64,000 nt of DNA from Gibbula magus (lineage: Eukaryota; Mollusca; Gastropoda; Trochida; Trochidae). Position 1 is the first letter of the stretch. Each line of letters begins with the position of its first letter. The DNA is taken from the NCBI GenBank assembly GCA_936450465.1, contig OW388304.1:12680708-12744707 (forward strand). The letters are read 5' to 3'. The notes under the pieces are model-generated. The model was given only the letters and a program-made list of their open reading frames with translations, was not told where the DNA came from and did not search any database. Positions 39,801 through 51,026 of this stretch are shown here, piece by piece. Made by a program: the position numbers and the translations under genes.

Positions 39801-42800
39801 CCACACAATAGATTTATTCAATCTTGAGAACACCAGTTACTGATTACATTCTATCACTTTACAATCTACATTGTATATATTTTGATAAACAAGATATGGT
39901 TTTAACATTTGAAATATGTTGTCAATCTGTTCGAAATATTTTTAATACATAAAGTACTTAAATATGTTGTGAGTGATGAAATAGTTTTTATTATATAATG
40001 TGCTCTGTTTGTGCATGTCTTGATTATGTTATGAAATTAAATTAGATTACTCATAAACAAAGCTTTGTTTTTCATTTGTTGTGAGGTAAGACATTGGTTC
40101 ATCTTGTTTATGCAAACAACCTCATATCCAGATCATGGGCTGGGACATGCTCTTCAAAGATGTGCATGGCTTGAGTAAAGTTAGCACTTGGTATTTTAAA
40201 CCAGTAGATGGCACTGAGTTCTGCTCCACCCCTGGCTTGATCATATCTCTGACCTCGACGGAATCTTTGATGGACAGGAGGGTTTCCACTGATGCCTACA
40301 GTTCCACTGTTTGTACAGTGCATACTTGTAACAAGGTTCAATGTCTTTAACACAGACATGGCTCTACACAGATTTGCTGGAACTCTGCCCACTTGATGTC
40401 CTGAAACCGAAATATTACCACCATTACACAAACATAACAAACAGTTTTACATCTTGTTAGATATATTTCAATGCTTAATATGCTTATAAATATATTCCAG
40501 TGATATATTACAAACTAATTTTTTTCTCATTATTTTCATAGAACAATTAACAATTTTAAGTGCCCGTTCGAGCCTCAGATCAAAATAGAGTTACTCCCCT
40601 TGTCAGTGGCTTCATCTATTTTCGCTATTTTTTTAAAAGGGTGGATTATAACTTATTACTATACATGGCATAGTTATAAACATACAAAATAGAAAACAAA
40701 TCGAATATAATATATTTATTTAATATGCATGTCGTGAGCAGAAGGGAATTCCTTCCCGAACATTGGTGGAACAGAAAATAGCCGCTCGAACTGGCCTTTT
40801 AAGCACAACATTTATTCTAGCAAATTGATATTAATAAAAGTACATAATTGTCCACTTTATTCACACAAAATGATCAATTTCCTTGTAAATGGTTCTAAGC
40901 ATTCTTACCTGCTATATCAGCCACAGTTTGTAGAGGTCGACCTGAGGTTATATTTGTCACCTGAGTGTGCAACTCGGCTGGAATGTCACTCAAAGGAGGC
41001 ATAATAACTCTCATCGCGTGAGGATCAAATCGGTTGTTTTCCTCAGTTTCCACGATCAAATTAATACCTGGTATAGGCCGCACTCGAAAGGCGTGATAGC
41101 CTTTAATGGTCCATTCAATTTTGACAGTTTTGAGAGGCATTTTACATGTATACACTACATTCACACCAACTAGGAATATACCATGTGCTGTAATACTGCA
41201 AAATAAGACGGCATTCTGTCTTGTATTAATGTGAAGACAGCATCCCGTCTATAATTTGGCAATTTGAAACAATGATTTCTCCCTGATTTATGAAGACGGT
41301 ATGTCGTCTAAATAAATTCATAGACGGTATGCCATCTAAATAATACAATAATATTAAGACGGCATGCCTTCTTTTTGTAACTAGACGGAGTTCGGTAACC
41401 TCCCTGACTGATTATTGTGTTAATTCATGGTACACAATTTAAAATCCACATGACATTCAAATTTCACAGAAACAATAAATTGAGAATCGTGGCTTCGCTG
41501 ATCGTAACTTCTGAAGAAAAAAAGGTGTATTAGTGCATTATATGAATATAATTACCATATACAAACATAATTAAAAGTTTTTGCTAACTAATATTTACGA
41601 AGTGTGTAACCTTCTTTTTCAAATTGGTTTTAAACATTTATATGAAAATCTAAAATTTCGACAAAGATGGCGCACAAACGAAGGTGAGTGGTGATAATTT
41701 CGACCGTGAACATTTCGTTAAAATATTTTGAAATTTTGAGGGTCGAAATTATGGAAGAATTACGGTATGTTAGATGCAGTTTTTCCTACAATTAATTATT
41801 TTTCTGTACTGGAGAAGATGATGAAAATAGGTGTGATGTCACAATCTCATATAGCTACTTCTTTTATAGTCCTATGTTATCACCAGTCATCACTAGTATA
41901 TCTCATGTAAAATGAAAAAATTTAATTCCTCTTCAAGTTATTCCTTCAAAGGGTATTCAATAGTTCTCATTTCAAATAGATTCACATTAAACATGTCCAT
42001 GATGTAGACATCTATCTCATTTCTTGTTCCTATTGAATAAAATTAACTGCAAAGTTAATAGAAAACTAAATCAGTTATAAAGTATAAAATATGATATAAA
42101 TAAGGTATACCAAATTGACTCGTACTGGAAATTCTCATTAATTAATTAATTAATTCTCCAAATAATTACACAATATCATGAGATATTAAAAAACTCCATT
42201 ATTTACTCTTAAATTACAAAGAACATAATATTAGATTTAATAAAAGATTCTGTATTAAGTCTTTAGAATACTTTTAGACTTGTGTACCTTTATCAGCAAA
42301 TTCACTTGCAAAATACAAATAATTACTCATATGTGAAATGTGAGACAAAGATAAAATATGACTTATAATTTTTGTTAGACCTCCAATTCTAAGTTTTTAA
42401 TTCTAAATATCTCTTTTTCATCAGACATATTATATTCTCAAAGCACATGTTAGAACTCTCACATCAGAAAGATGAAATGCCTTTAACTCAGCTGTTTTCT
42501 TTAAAATTACCTCCCTTACCTACTTACTGATTGAAGTGCACATATAATCTCAGAAAGATGCTGTAAACTGAATTAGGCTTTTAGGTTATGATCCCTGTGA
42601 CCCATATTTGGGGTCACAGACTCACCAAATTTACAATTTAGAATCCCTTACAGCCAAGGAGTCTGTACATACAATTTCAGCTCGCTAGAGCCATTGGGAC
42701 TGGAGATGAAGATGAAAATAGCATTTTAGGTCATTGCCTCTGTGACCCAATATTTGGGGTCTCACTGTCACCAAATTTACAATTTAGAATCCCCTTCAGT

Positions 42801-45800
42801 CAAGGAGTATGTACATAAAATTTCAGCTCTCTACGTTCATTGGGACTGGAGAAGAAGATGAAAATAGTTTTTTTTAGGTAATGACCCCTGTGAGCCACAC
42901 TTGGGGTCACAGGGTCACCAAATCTACAATTTAGAATCCCTTTCAGCCAAGGAGTCTGTACATAAAATTTCAGCTCTCTGGAGTCATTGGTTCTGGAGAA
43001 GAAGATGAAAATAGCTTTTAAGGTTATGACCCCTGTGACCCACATTTGGGGTCACAGGGTCACCAAATTTACAATTTAGTATCCCCTCCAGCCAAGGAGT
43101 CTGTACATTAAATTTCAGCTCTCTGGAGTCATTGGTTCTGGAGAAGAAGTCGAAAAAGCGAAAAGTTTACGGACGGACGGACGGATGGACGGACGCCATC
43201 CCATGCCATAAGCCCATCGGGCCTTTCAGGCCAGATGAGCTAAAAATTGATAAATTTGGGTTGATCATGTTTAATAGGTCATTTAACTACTGTGCATGTG
43301 AATGGGACACGGATTAGCGTAAGAAATACATATAATGTTTGAGTTTAAAGTTAACAAGGGTGCATATGGTGCACACTTTGGCTTTATTGGGTCAAGTTGG
43401 AGTTGGGAAGTCATTTTGATTAAGTAAACCATCGCACGTTTAAGAGCGAAGGCTAGGCGAGTTTCTGGGAATCGCTTCCACAATTCAAACATGTCACCAA
43501 CCCTGGACTGGATTTCAAGTTGAGCATTTGGAAGGAGACATTTCCCTTAAATTTGTGTAATCAAACAATGCTATTATCAGTAATATATGTAGTTCTTATT
43601 AGAAAGGTGACATAGAGGTGAGACCGATGTTGAAAGATAGATAAGACATTGGCGAACACGATACAGATTTTTACCGGATGTCACCTAACAGTTACGTTGA
43701 AAACAACATTTATATCGGAACCAACATTCCGGGTGATAAGCCTTGTTATATAGTTTACACATATCCTTATTTCCTCCCCAGCCTGTGTTCAGAATAGTAG
43801 TGTTGGGTGAGTCGCATCAGGCAAAATGTTAAATGAAATGAAGAGATCTATTTTATTTTATTTTTACCGACAAAACATTTACCCTGTGCATATTGAATTG
43901 GTTTGTGTTCTGGTAGCTGTGTGTCTTTAACATGTACAGCAACCAATCAGGGAGCACCATTGCATGTCAAGACAGTGTATCATAGCATTCCTTCCAATGC
44001 AAACAGACTAAATTTAGCAATGACACAAACCCACATTTGTGTTTCATGAAGAACCAGCTGGACATGGTGACCTTGAAATCATATTTCCTCTATAATAAAA
44101 GGAATACTCATGGACTGACCATGGGCCACTCATATGCAGATCTGGAATAATACTCTACACAGCAAGTCTTGAAAAATGCCCAGACATCATGAAAATGACA
44201 TCACAATTCTATGACATCATCAAGAACAAATCCAGACAGCCCACCTTGTAAGGGCGAAGTTCCATGTCAATGAACTCCGTCTCGAGGACGCCGGCGCGGT
44301 CCTTGTAGTAGCGAATGTTGCTGATCGTGTCCTCATGGTCTGGGTTGGCCAGGTAAAACGTGTATGCAGCTGACGCCGCTTCCTTTAACTTGTTTAGCTG
44401 AAATACAATTACATAAATATATGAGAAGAATAATAGTTGCATGTGTTCAAATGGATTAATAGTCATGGAAGTTCACCTTAATTGTAAAGTTATCTTGATA
44501 TATGTATTGCTTCTCGAAAAAAGTTGATAATAAACCAAGGTAAATTGCATCACAGCTGTTTCAAACACACATGCAACTTTCCCTGCAAATCATAAATCAC
44601 ACCATGCTCTATCACTGGCTAATTCAATCCTTGCTGCATATTGTTTACATATATGTACTAGCGTATCAGCATGCATTATGAAGTTCAGGTGTAGCATGTT
44701 CCTAGGGTAGCAAAGAAAACTTAACAAAATGAAGCAAAGCTTAAATTAGCCAGTGATAGAGATTGGCACAATTCATAACTTGCATGGGAAATTGCGTCAG
44801 TCTCTGAAAACAGGATATCTTTGTCTTTTGTAGTAAATGTCCTCCATGGTTGATCAAAGTTTGTGAAAGCTCAGATCTTTATAACCCCCCAAAAAAACAT
44901 TTTCTTGATGTAATGTTGTGTCTACAGGAGATAACACTGCTGCTAAGTTTAACAAGATTGTATTGAATATAACCATTAAGATATGAAAAGTTATATTCTC
45001 CTCACATGATATCAATACTTGAAGTTTACTCCGAGACTATATTAATATTACTACCTATGGTACTGGAAGGTCCGACACCTTCATCTTCATATAACCTTCA
45101 ATTTACCCAATTTAAGGATGTTCGCTCCTCAAATTTATAGAATTAAACTTTTTTTCTAACTTATATTTTTTAAAAGATCAAAGTATATGATTGAAAAATC
45201 AGCATTAAAAAATAGGTGATAGTGTGGGTTTTTTCGAGATATGACGCAATTTAACATGGGAGTCTATGGGAAAATGAGAAAAAAAATTGCTAAAAACTTT
45301 AAAATACTACATTTGTAGTATTAAACTTTTTTTCCTTTTTTGATATGTTACAAAGTTCATGTTCCCCTACCGAAATCGATGAAAACATATATATGGTAGT
45401 GCGGTTTTTTTTAGCTTTGACACAAAATGTACCTGAAAACCTCCCTTTTTAGTCAAATTTAGGCCATTTATGCTGTTTTAGTACTTTTTAGAGGTTCTAA
45501 AGTCACATTTTCTTTATTTCATTTGCTTTTTAAAAGTATGTAGGTGATGTGGAATATGATGAAGTAAATAAAAATGACAAAAAATCTTTACTTAATCATA
45601 TTTCATTTTTGAAGTTCAACAGGAAGGAGCGAACATCCTTAATGCTGGAGGAACAAAGGTATAATTTGTATAAAATCTCTTCACAAAGATGAAAACATAA
45701 GTGTGTCAACTCATGCTTCAGTGTCGGGCATGGAATCAACCCTTTAAATTATCACATTATCCAGGTCGGGCATGGAATCAACCCTTTAAATTATCACATT

Positions 45801-48800
45801 ATCCAGGAACAATGCTGGTCACCCATCCAACGATAAATCAGATGGGTTGTTGCTGAAGATGGAATCAACCCTTTAAATTTTCACATTATCCAGGAACAAT
45901 GCTGGTCACCCATCCAAGGATAAATCAGATGGGTTGTTGCTGAAGTTCACTGGTGAGCTGACAAAGGACCAAATGCACTTGTGAATAGGGCTTTGCATCA
46001 TTTACGTGTTAGAGTTGCATGACCCTATACTGTGCAGATATACATAATATTATTGTAACACTTGATGAGATGGGGAGGTCTGAAGAATTTGATCACAAGT
46101 ATCAATAGAAATTCGCATGTTAATACACAAAAGTAATGTTTGTATGATATTATAAAGACAAATTTGCAATATGATAATATGTATTTTATATAAATGGCAT
46201 CTTGGTGTATGTATGTATATGTATGTTCATATTACCAGAGACACAAAACAACATTTCAGCCAAAACACAAATGTGACAAAGTGTCAGATAATGTATGAAA
46301 TAATTTACATATGTAGATATAAGCAGATACAATAAATAATGATATGCAGTGATAAAGTGTCTGATAGTGACAAACAAGTGTAAATTGGTGTACAAATGTA
46401 AATATAAACAGATGTTTGAAATGTTGAAAGAAAGTGTACAAATAAACCCCCTACCAATACCCCTTGTGCTTATTCGTGGAATGGATTTTACCTCTCTGAA
46501 ATCAGAAATTTGACGGATTGGTACGCAACAAGATGATCAAATCAAACAGCACCAATATAATAACTTCATGATCATTTTTGGTATCATGGTTATTCCTGCG
46601 CATCACATAAATCAGACTTATTACCATTAATCATTACTTTGGAGATCAAAAGTGTTGGTGTTTACCGAAAGTCATCTACTAAAGCAAGATTTAATCAAAT
46701 TCTTAAATTGTAGTTGTTTAACTCATTAACAGCCCAACCGTTGAGTCAGTAATTACCTGTCTGCGTTAAAGAGTTAAGAGAAATAGCAACAGAAAATGTG
46801 CAACACAATAGGATATTAGCGGCAGTTTTCATTCACAGAATAAGACCAGCAGGTTGAAACCATTGAGAGCGGTGCTGATTAACCCGAGAGAGTGATATGC
46901 ACTGTTTGACCGACTGATTACATAAAGAAGGTGGCACTCAGTAAGCTTGCCACAGTGGCAATACCACACAACCCTCAAGGATGCCTTCAAAATGTTTATT
47001 TAGCCTATATGAAAACTCTTTATTTAACTTATATGTAAACTCTTTATTTAGCCTATATTTAAACTCTTATTAAATCTATGAAATATTCATATTTCACAAG
47101 GCCTCTTTCAGCTTATTTGACAAAAAACACAATTCCACTTTGATAGCAAACAAAAGCAGGAAACTTAAAGGTGCATCCATTGTGTTGTTGGTGGTCACAT
47201 ATGCCAATTGTTATAAATGGTGTTATTTTATTTACAAGAACTGACTGATTATAGCTGACTTATTATACTGACGATATATCAAAAGTAAAAGTTGAGATTT
47301 CTGATCGAAAACCAGATAATGTATCATGGTTGACAGTCAATTAGTCATATTTACAACAGACTAAAAGATAAATCTTGGTTGAATATACAAGTTGAGTGAA
47401 ATTATTTGAACAGATACCAGCACATATGGTATGTTGATATGTATTAAAGCCAAATAAAATATTACGAAACACAATGGATGCAATTGCATCTTTAAATAGA
47501 CACTTCCATATTTATATATTGTTGTACTAGGATCCCACTAGCAATGTAACATTTGTTCACTAGCTAAATGCAAATGCCATGTATTTAAATGTCTAACATT
47601 TTAATAGTGCCATGTGTCTTTTTAATTTAGAACTTACACATGATGTTCACACGGTGATATTCTTTTCAGTGTTTTACAGTTCAACTTTCCACACTTATAC
47701 AGTTCAAATTCTAAAATTTTACAGTTCAGCTTTCTGCAATTTTTCCAAATCATCTCTATCAAATTGTTGTTTTTCATTTCTAATGTCTTCATAAAACTGC
47801 ACCGGTGCATAACGTAATATTTCTACAGCATACACCCAAATATGTTTATTTTCTCAGCCCTGCTTAAACCTGTCCACATTCACCTCATTATTGTATGTGT
47901 TGATGGGAAAGGGCAAAATATATAAACATAGCCTCACTGTATACACTGCAATACAATACTAGATGAAAAGCATACTGCAGTTACTCATAGTTGTGTGGGT
48001 ATTGGTGTTTGAGTTATACTACCAATATATCAAACAAGTTTCATAACAGAGAACTTTCTGTAGACCTATACACAACATACAGGGAAACCATCAAATTTGC
48101 TTTACAATCGTTTAATTACAAAGAACTGAAAATAAGAAACAACATTCAGGCTTCCGTCCGTCGTGCTTCTTTCGAATGACGTGACCATGGTTATGACGTC
48201 ACAATAGTAAATTGTTGTGACATCACAATGAGGCAGCATTGATAGCGAAGCTTTCGGCAATGCTTTCAATTCCTCTTATACTTTGCGCTTTTCTGCCTTT
48301 TTAATGTTAATTTGAGTAACAATATTGTTGTTAATATTAGGTCTAAATCCAAGCTGATACTTTAATCAACTGATAAATTAATAGCAGTGTTATTAAAACA
48401 TACATTCCGGAGATTAAAATTGGAAAACATTGAAAAGTACGGAAAATTCTGAGAAGTGCCGAAGTTTAGAGAAAGTAGAACCGTCAATATGGAATTCATT
48501 GTGCAATACGGAAATCAACCACGGAAACCGTATTGCACCCCTGTATTACTATCTTTACATGGCTATATATTAAAAATTATTATATCATACATTTCAATTA
48601 TTACAGATATAAGATATTTCCAATGAGATGCTACTTGTATCAGTTTTCAAAATAAAGTTCACTTTCAATGATCAACAAATACATAGATACTATGATATAG
48701 ATAATACAAAATATTTAAATCAACAATCTTGGTATTTGCAAACTATACATGTTTTAGACTTTAGACTCAGTATAATAACAAAACAATAACATAATAAATG

Positions 48801-50502
48801 AAAGTAATTTTTATTTCACCTCTGTTTGCATCACTTGTTTTCATTTTTTATATCTCCTTAATGATAACACTTTTCTTGGAAAAAGCCATAGTATTCTGGA
48901 TATATTAATTCTTATTTCACACCAACAAAACCACATTAGTAAATTACTGTTCAACACCACCTAACAATATTGTAACAAAACTACCTGGCAACTATGCTTC
49001 AACATTGTGTAACATGTTGTGATGATAATGATACATAAATTAAAACATTAAAATGTAACTATGTAACTATGTCATCAATTGTGACACACACTTTTAGCAT
49101 CATATGTAATATCAATTTATAAATGTACAAAAATGTTCAACTTTGTGTAATATCAATTAATAAATGTACATAATTTTTCAACTTTGTGTTACACTGTAAT
49201 CTATTATATCAGAATATTACATTCAGACCTGGCTAGTTTTGATCAGAGTGCAGCAGGTGGAAATACAAAGTTACCATTGTGACATTCAATCTGATTTAAT
49301 CTATTACAGTGATTGAACAAATTGTGAATATACCAATAAAAAAATATAACATATTACTGCATCCGTTGTAATATATTACAAAATGTATTAATGTGATAAT
49401 TAAAAGATAAGTTTTTTTCATGACAAAAGGTTAAAATCTTTGAATATTTTGTCTAATGGTATTCATAAAATCATATTAAAGTACATTCAAAAGTAAATCA
49501 TGCAAATAGTATCTAAGGGTCAAATCAATGTTGTTGTTTGTCAAGATGAAACAATCTTTTTAAAGGCGCTGTAGCACGTTTTTTGCAAATTTTATTTTTT
49601 CAAATTTCTCATTTATAATGATAGTTTATGTCATTTATATTTACTTCAGAGGGTAAAACATCTTATTACACAAACCAATTATCCGTAGTGGTAATAACGG
49701 TGTTGCGTATAAAGCCCAAATTGCATGGCGGCCATTTTATTGTGAACACATTTTATTATTTCGAATGACAAAAAAAAATTCCCATGGCTTTACGGAACCA
49801 TTTACACTCATTTGTAACTTGATTTTCCGAAGAGAGAAGGGTGTTTTACTATTGTTGACATTATTTTTCAAATACATTTCATCGACTTATTTGAGCGAAA
49901 AAACGTGCTACAGCGCCTTTAAATAACGCAAATCTTATAATATTAAAAATTTCAAATATTGAAATCTACAAAGAATATAAATGGCAAGAACATTAAACAA
50001 AATATAACTATTTTTCTAAATAATTAAAACAACATACCTGAAACAAGCAAAACTGAAGGTATTCGTAAGGTTTTCTTTTCTTGAAAGTTTCGTAAATTTT
50101 GTCTCTTGGGTCGGGATAAATATTGTCTCCAAATATTTCATTCTTGCATCTTCTAATGCAATCGGAATGTTCTACCATTTTCTCAAAGACTGAAAATTCC
50201 ACCATTTCCCGGGTGGATTCTCGTATTGTTGTACTCTTTTTACACTGTAGTCGACAATCTATGACACTCTTTTTATAAAATGTGTATTCTTTGATCGCGT
50301 CTTCGAACGATGAAGCGCACAGGTACCATGTTTGGTCCTCGTAAGCTTTGATGCCAGTCGAGAAAAGTTTGTTGAAAGTTTTCTTCGGTCTCGTGTTCAC
50401 ATCCTTCTTCTGTTCTGATGCGGTAATGAGAGGTAGAACCAGTAAATATGTAAATATATGTTTTAAACAGATCCTTTTCTGTGAAAACATCGTCGTCTTC
50501 AA
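18843..50502 (-). CDS. P3H: Leprecan / collagen prolyl 3-hydroxylase with tandem dioxygenase units
   Basis: Eighteen exons on the - strand: 50502-50038, 44397-44245, 32116-31945, 31352-31227, 30341-30208, 29957-29865, 29638-29450, 28675-28619, 28205-28061, 27098-27014, 26835-26757, 26368-26131, 25910-25804, 23004-22891, 21506-21356, 20369-20255, 19549-19477, 19055-18843. All phases match; the sum is 2709 bases (902 aa). Residues 1-28 are a signal peptide. Residues 40-350 are the CRTAP/P3H helical repeat region with four CxxxC motifs (C83/87, C115/119, C242/246, C272/276). Residues about 400-645 are a degenerate dioxygenase unit. Residues about 646-880 are an intact one with H783, D785, H851 and R861. 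The protein ends in HTEL, a KDEL-like ER retrieval signal. P3H enzymes 3-hydroxylate prolines of procollagen in the ER, usually with CRTAP and cyclophilin B. Human P3H proteins, as I recall them, are 700-740 aa with one such unit. The start was chosen for its signal peptide. The acceptor of exon 28205 is weak; an in-frame alternative starts at 28220 (+5 aa). Confidence 0.93.
22578..22736. repeat. Foldback element, arms about 50 bp
   Basis: Left arm TCCGAATGTCCGGTACATGTG and onward; right arm ends CACATGTACCGGATATTCGGA. Arms pair over about 50 bases with a few mismatches and a loop of about 60. It lies in a leprecan intron, just downstream (on the - strand) of exon 23004-22891. Confidence 0.7.
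24150..24525. repeat. Interspersed repeat with internal duplication
   Basis: A 40-base block (AGATTGATCAAAAACTGTGG and the following GAGTTGATTT) occurs at about 24257 and again at about 24420. The element ends with GACAGACGGGCTGCACC and a short GGGTT/AACCC hairpin. It looks related in style to the 42580-43245 repeat (units ending in a GACGG run). Intronic. Confidence 0.5.
26131..29638 (-). other. Degenerate dioxygenase block of the leprecan gene (first copy)
   Basis: Exons 29638-29450, 28675-28619, 28205-28061, 27098-27014, 26835-26757 and 26368-26131 match the six catalytic exons in order and in intron phase (0, 0, 1, 2, 0). Shared wording includes GLKIISHAEELKG versus GITVKKGSKELQG, KCGRLVTF versus RCGRLVSF, and RHGVNIPWGEERCALV versus ELHGVKAVVKGTRCALA. 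The HAD iron motif is replaced by EEP at 514-516 and the GDGY/SPHT stretch is missing. The distal His (H585) and Arg (R595) remain. An acidic linker (about 382-400) precedes it and a charged, probably helical tail (about 610-645) follows. Confidence 0.88.
30353..30837. mobile_element. hAT-like non-autonomous element with 8-bp target duplication
   Basis: Flanked by TAGCATAT at 30345-30352 and 30838-30845. The ends are AGAGGTGTAACAAT and, inverted, TTAGGGGTGACTATTG, of the TAG(A/G)GGTG hAT type. Both subterminal regions carry many copies of CTATCGCAATAGT in both orientations. No coding. The insertion point is 11 bases upstream (on the - strand) of leprecan exon 30341-30208, so the element forms the upstream side of that 3' splice site. 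Confidence 0.8.
30933..30955 (+). repeat. Poly-C tract (23 C)
   Basis: Uninterrupted run of C in a leprecan intron. Length is likely polymorphic and prone to sequencing error. Confidence 0.9.
31694..31765 (+). repeat. tRNA-derived SINE head
   Basis: GCACAGTGGTGTACTGGTTA followed by GCATGCTGGCCTC reads like the D-arm and anticodon-arm side of a tRNA (A-box TGGTGTACTGG). GATATAAATCC, about 30 bases on, is a decayed B-box. Structure is too eroded for a functional tRNA. Confidence 0.5.
33831..34190 (+). mobile_element. TTAA-flanked MITE family A, 3'-eroded copy
   Basis: Starts TTAAAGGTACATCCATTGTG, as do copies at 47165 and 57380. It shares with them the internal blocks GGGGTCACATATGC and CTGATCGAAAACCGGACAATG. 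The right terminal repeat could not be placed, so this copy may be truncated. Intronic. Confidence 0.6.
36433..39349 (+). CDS. Transposon-borne protein with acidic repeats and RG-rich tail, function unknown
   Basis: Proposed exons 36433-36466, 38286-38459 and 38751-39349 (stop) join in phase to 268 aa. The start MAENMARQSEED runs into an acidic, degenerate repeat of the form SEDSGDHGERGL (about four copies, 12 residues each). A basic stretch follows (KLQQLAREKRLQNR), then a Trp/Tyr-bearing segment (TPATGWEGFIYMF) and an (RG)n tail of about eight repeats before the stop. RG-rich tails commonly bind nucleic acid. I do not recognise the central part. The acceptor of exon 2 (TGAAG/AT) is weak; the usual CAG five bases upstream gives a stop. 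Lies inside the inner transposon, convergent with the HIRAN gene. Function is inference only. Confidence 0.4.
37340..37450. repeat. Degenerate short tandem motif TTCGTAGAG
   Basis: About five copies of (GG)TTTCGTAGAG and variants in 110 bases inside the inner transposon. No coding role seen. Confidence 0.5.
39511..39770 (+). repeat. Tandem repeat, about 92-bp unit, just under 3 copies
   Basis: The block CATGACATGATACAAAACAT with ACTACCGGGTTATTCAGGC further on recurs at 39513, 39606 and 39697. It follows a purine-rich degenerate stretch (39355-39500, GAGGTAGACAGAGGGAGAG motifs) after the RG-protein stop. All within the inner transposon. Confidence 0.75.
40108..41164 (-). CDS. HIRAN-domain-like protein carried by a transposon
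   Basis: Two exons, 41164-40909 and 40400-40108 (stop), join in phase 1 to 182 aa. A second in-frame start at 41140 is also possible. Residues about 22-55 read GYHAFRVRPIPG then ENNRFDPHAMRV, the HIRAN pattern G-Y-x-(Y/F) followed by E-x-N-x-(F/Y)-D-x-x-A-x-x-V. Exon 2 begins inside GHQVGRVPANL, the matching later HIRAN motif G-x-(V/I)-G-x-(V/I)-P. HIRAN domains bind single-stranded DNA 3' ends in HLTF/Rad5 helicases and also occur alone in small proteins. The C-terminal half (RFRRGQRYDQARGG and onward) is unrecognised. The gene has normal splice sites and no stops, so it looks maintained. Located inside the inner transposon, so it is probably element cargo rather than a host gene. Confidence 0.6.
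40556..40802. mobile_element. Small TTAA-flanked inverted-repeat element
   Basis: Left TTAAGTGCCCGTTCGAG, right inverse TTAAAAGGCCAGTTCGAGCG. Lies in the intron of the HIRAN gene, so it is a third nesting level. No coding. Confidence 0.5.
42580..43245. repeat. Tandem repeat, about 146-bp unit, about 4 copies, with GACGG terminal run
   Basis: The block GGGGTCACAGGGTCACCAAA with CAGCTCTCTGGAGTCATTGG and TGGAGAAGAAGATGAAAATA further on recurs with starts about 146 bp apart (TGGAG at 42701, 42847, 42994, 43139). After the last unit comes ACGGACGGACGGATGGACGG and a short hairpin ending GATGAGCTAAAA. This layout is common in mollusc genomes. Intronic in the leprecan gene. Confidence 0.8.
45112..45642. 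mobile_element. TTAA-flanked MITE family B, perfect terminal repeats
   Basis: Left end TTAAGGATGTTCGCTCCT and right end its exact inverse, 531 bp apart, each including TTAA. This is the target preference of piggyBac-like elements. The interior is A/T-rich without coding. The perfect ends suggest a fairly recent insertion. It lies in leprecan intron 1 (50037-44398). Confidence 0.8.
45723..45943. repeat. Compound tandem duplication (42-bp and about 95-bp units)
   Basis: GTCGGGCATGGAATCAACCC with ATTATCACATTATCCAG further on occurs twice in tandem. The following block (GGAACAATGCTGGTCACCC through GGGTTGTTGCTGAAG) is then repeated with a third partial copy of the first. Intronic. Confidence 0.8.
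46986..47070. repeat. Short tandem repeat, about 27-bp unit, 3 copies
   Basis: TTTATTTAGCCTATATGAAA and two variants in tandem, each ending AAACTCTT. Intronic, no function seen. Confidence 0.7.
47165..47495 (+). mobile_element. TTAA-flanked MITE family A, complete copy
   Basis: Left TTAAAGGTGCATCCATTGTG, right inverse TTAAAGATGCAATTGCATCC with CACAATGG continuing the pairing. 331 bp with TTAA at both ends, a piggyBac-like target. Shares internal blocks with 33831 and 57380. Intronic in the leprecan gene. Confidence 0.75.
49560..49922. mobile_element. TTAA-flanked MITE family C, near-perfect terminal repeats
   Basis: Left TTAAAGGCGCTGTAGCACG followed by T6, right the exact inverse. The element is 363 bp and includes TTAA at each side. 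The interior is A/T-rich. It lies in leprecan intron 1, about 120 bases from the donor of exon 1. Confidence 0.8.
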
Positions 50503-51023
50503 CCGTGTTCTGTCACGCAGTTGCCATTCCGGAAACTTCCCTAAACTGCATCAGCTAACCGGTGTACTGATACTGCAATTACCCGCTGAGATATTATCCC
50601 GCATGAATGGGGCTTTCAGCGACAGATGACAGCTCCTTCAAGGATAATTATTCTCGACTGGGTGTTTCTATTTGAATAATAATTTTGACAAATGATATTT
50701 AAAAGATTGATATTGACACTAATAGCCCGGTATTGTCATTCACGATTGATATTATTGTGTCTGATATTTTATTTCTGAAGATGTAAAATATTGATTACTT
50801 TCGACTTTTGCGGTGGAGATGAATGCTTTATTTCGATATCTGGGCAAACAATTAATAAACAAATAAACATATAACAGGTATTTATGAAGGTATATCATGA
50901 CATGTTTTGCAAGGCGAAAATAAATTTTATTTTGGTATCGCTGCACAATTGCATGCAGTCACATCAATCATCATTCATTTCACACATCATGCATAATCAG
51001 TTTCTGTCTATTTAAAACTAACA

Positions 51024-51026
<3 letters not shown>

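Larger units (their letters stand above)
36229..41410. mobile_element. Inner 5.2-kb DNA transposon with HIRAN gene and palindromic subterminal repeats
   Basis: The left end CAGTCAGGGAGGTTACCGAA and the right end, its inverse, match over about 27 bp. Flanks are ATTATTAT and ATTATTGT, an 8-bp target duplication with one mismatch, as expected of hAT or P-type elements. Both ends carry several copies of the palindrome AGACGG(C/T)ATGCCGTCT, such as at 36262-36283, 36700-36718, 36790-36801, 41282-41309 and 41356-41372. A second partial left end (TCAGTCAGGGAGGTCC) lies at 36763. It carries two convergent genes (36433-39349 + and 41164-40108 -). I recognise no DDE transposase, so mobilisation in trans or an unfamiliar enzyme is implied. 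Confidence 0.75.
34703..41767. mobile_element. Outer DNA transposon (TA-flanked) interrupted by a second transposon
   Basis: The left end TACCGTAATTCTTCC (continuing TTAATTTCG) and the right end, the inverse of TACCGTAATTCTTCC (continuing ATAATTTCG), form terminal inverted repeats of about 25 bp. The element begins and ends with TA, which fits a Tc1/mariner-like TA target. Removing the inner element leaves about 1.9 kb with no recognisable transposase. A short ATG-plus-donor sequence at 41667-41683 is the only coding hint and is weak. It sits in leprecan intron 2 (44244-32117). Confidence 0.65.
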
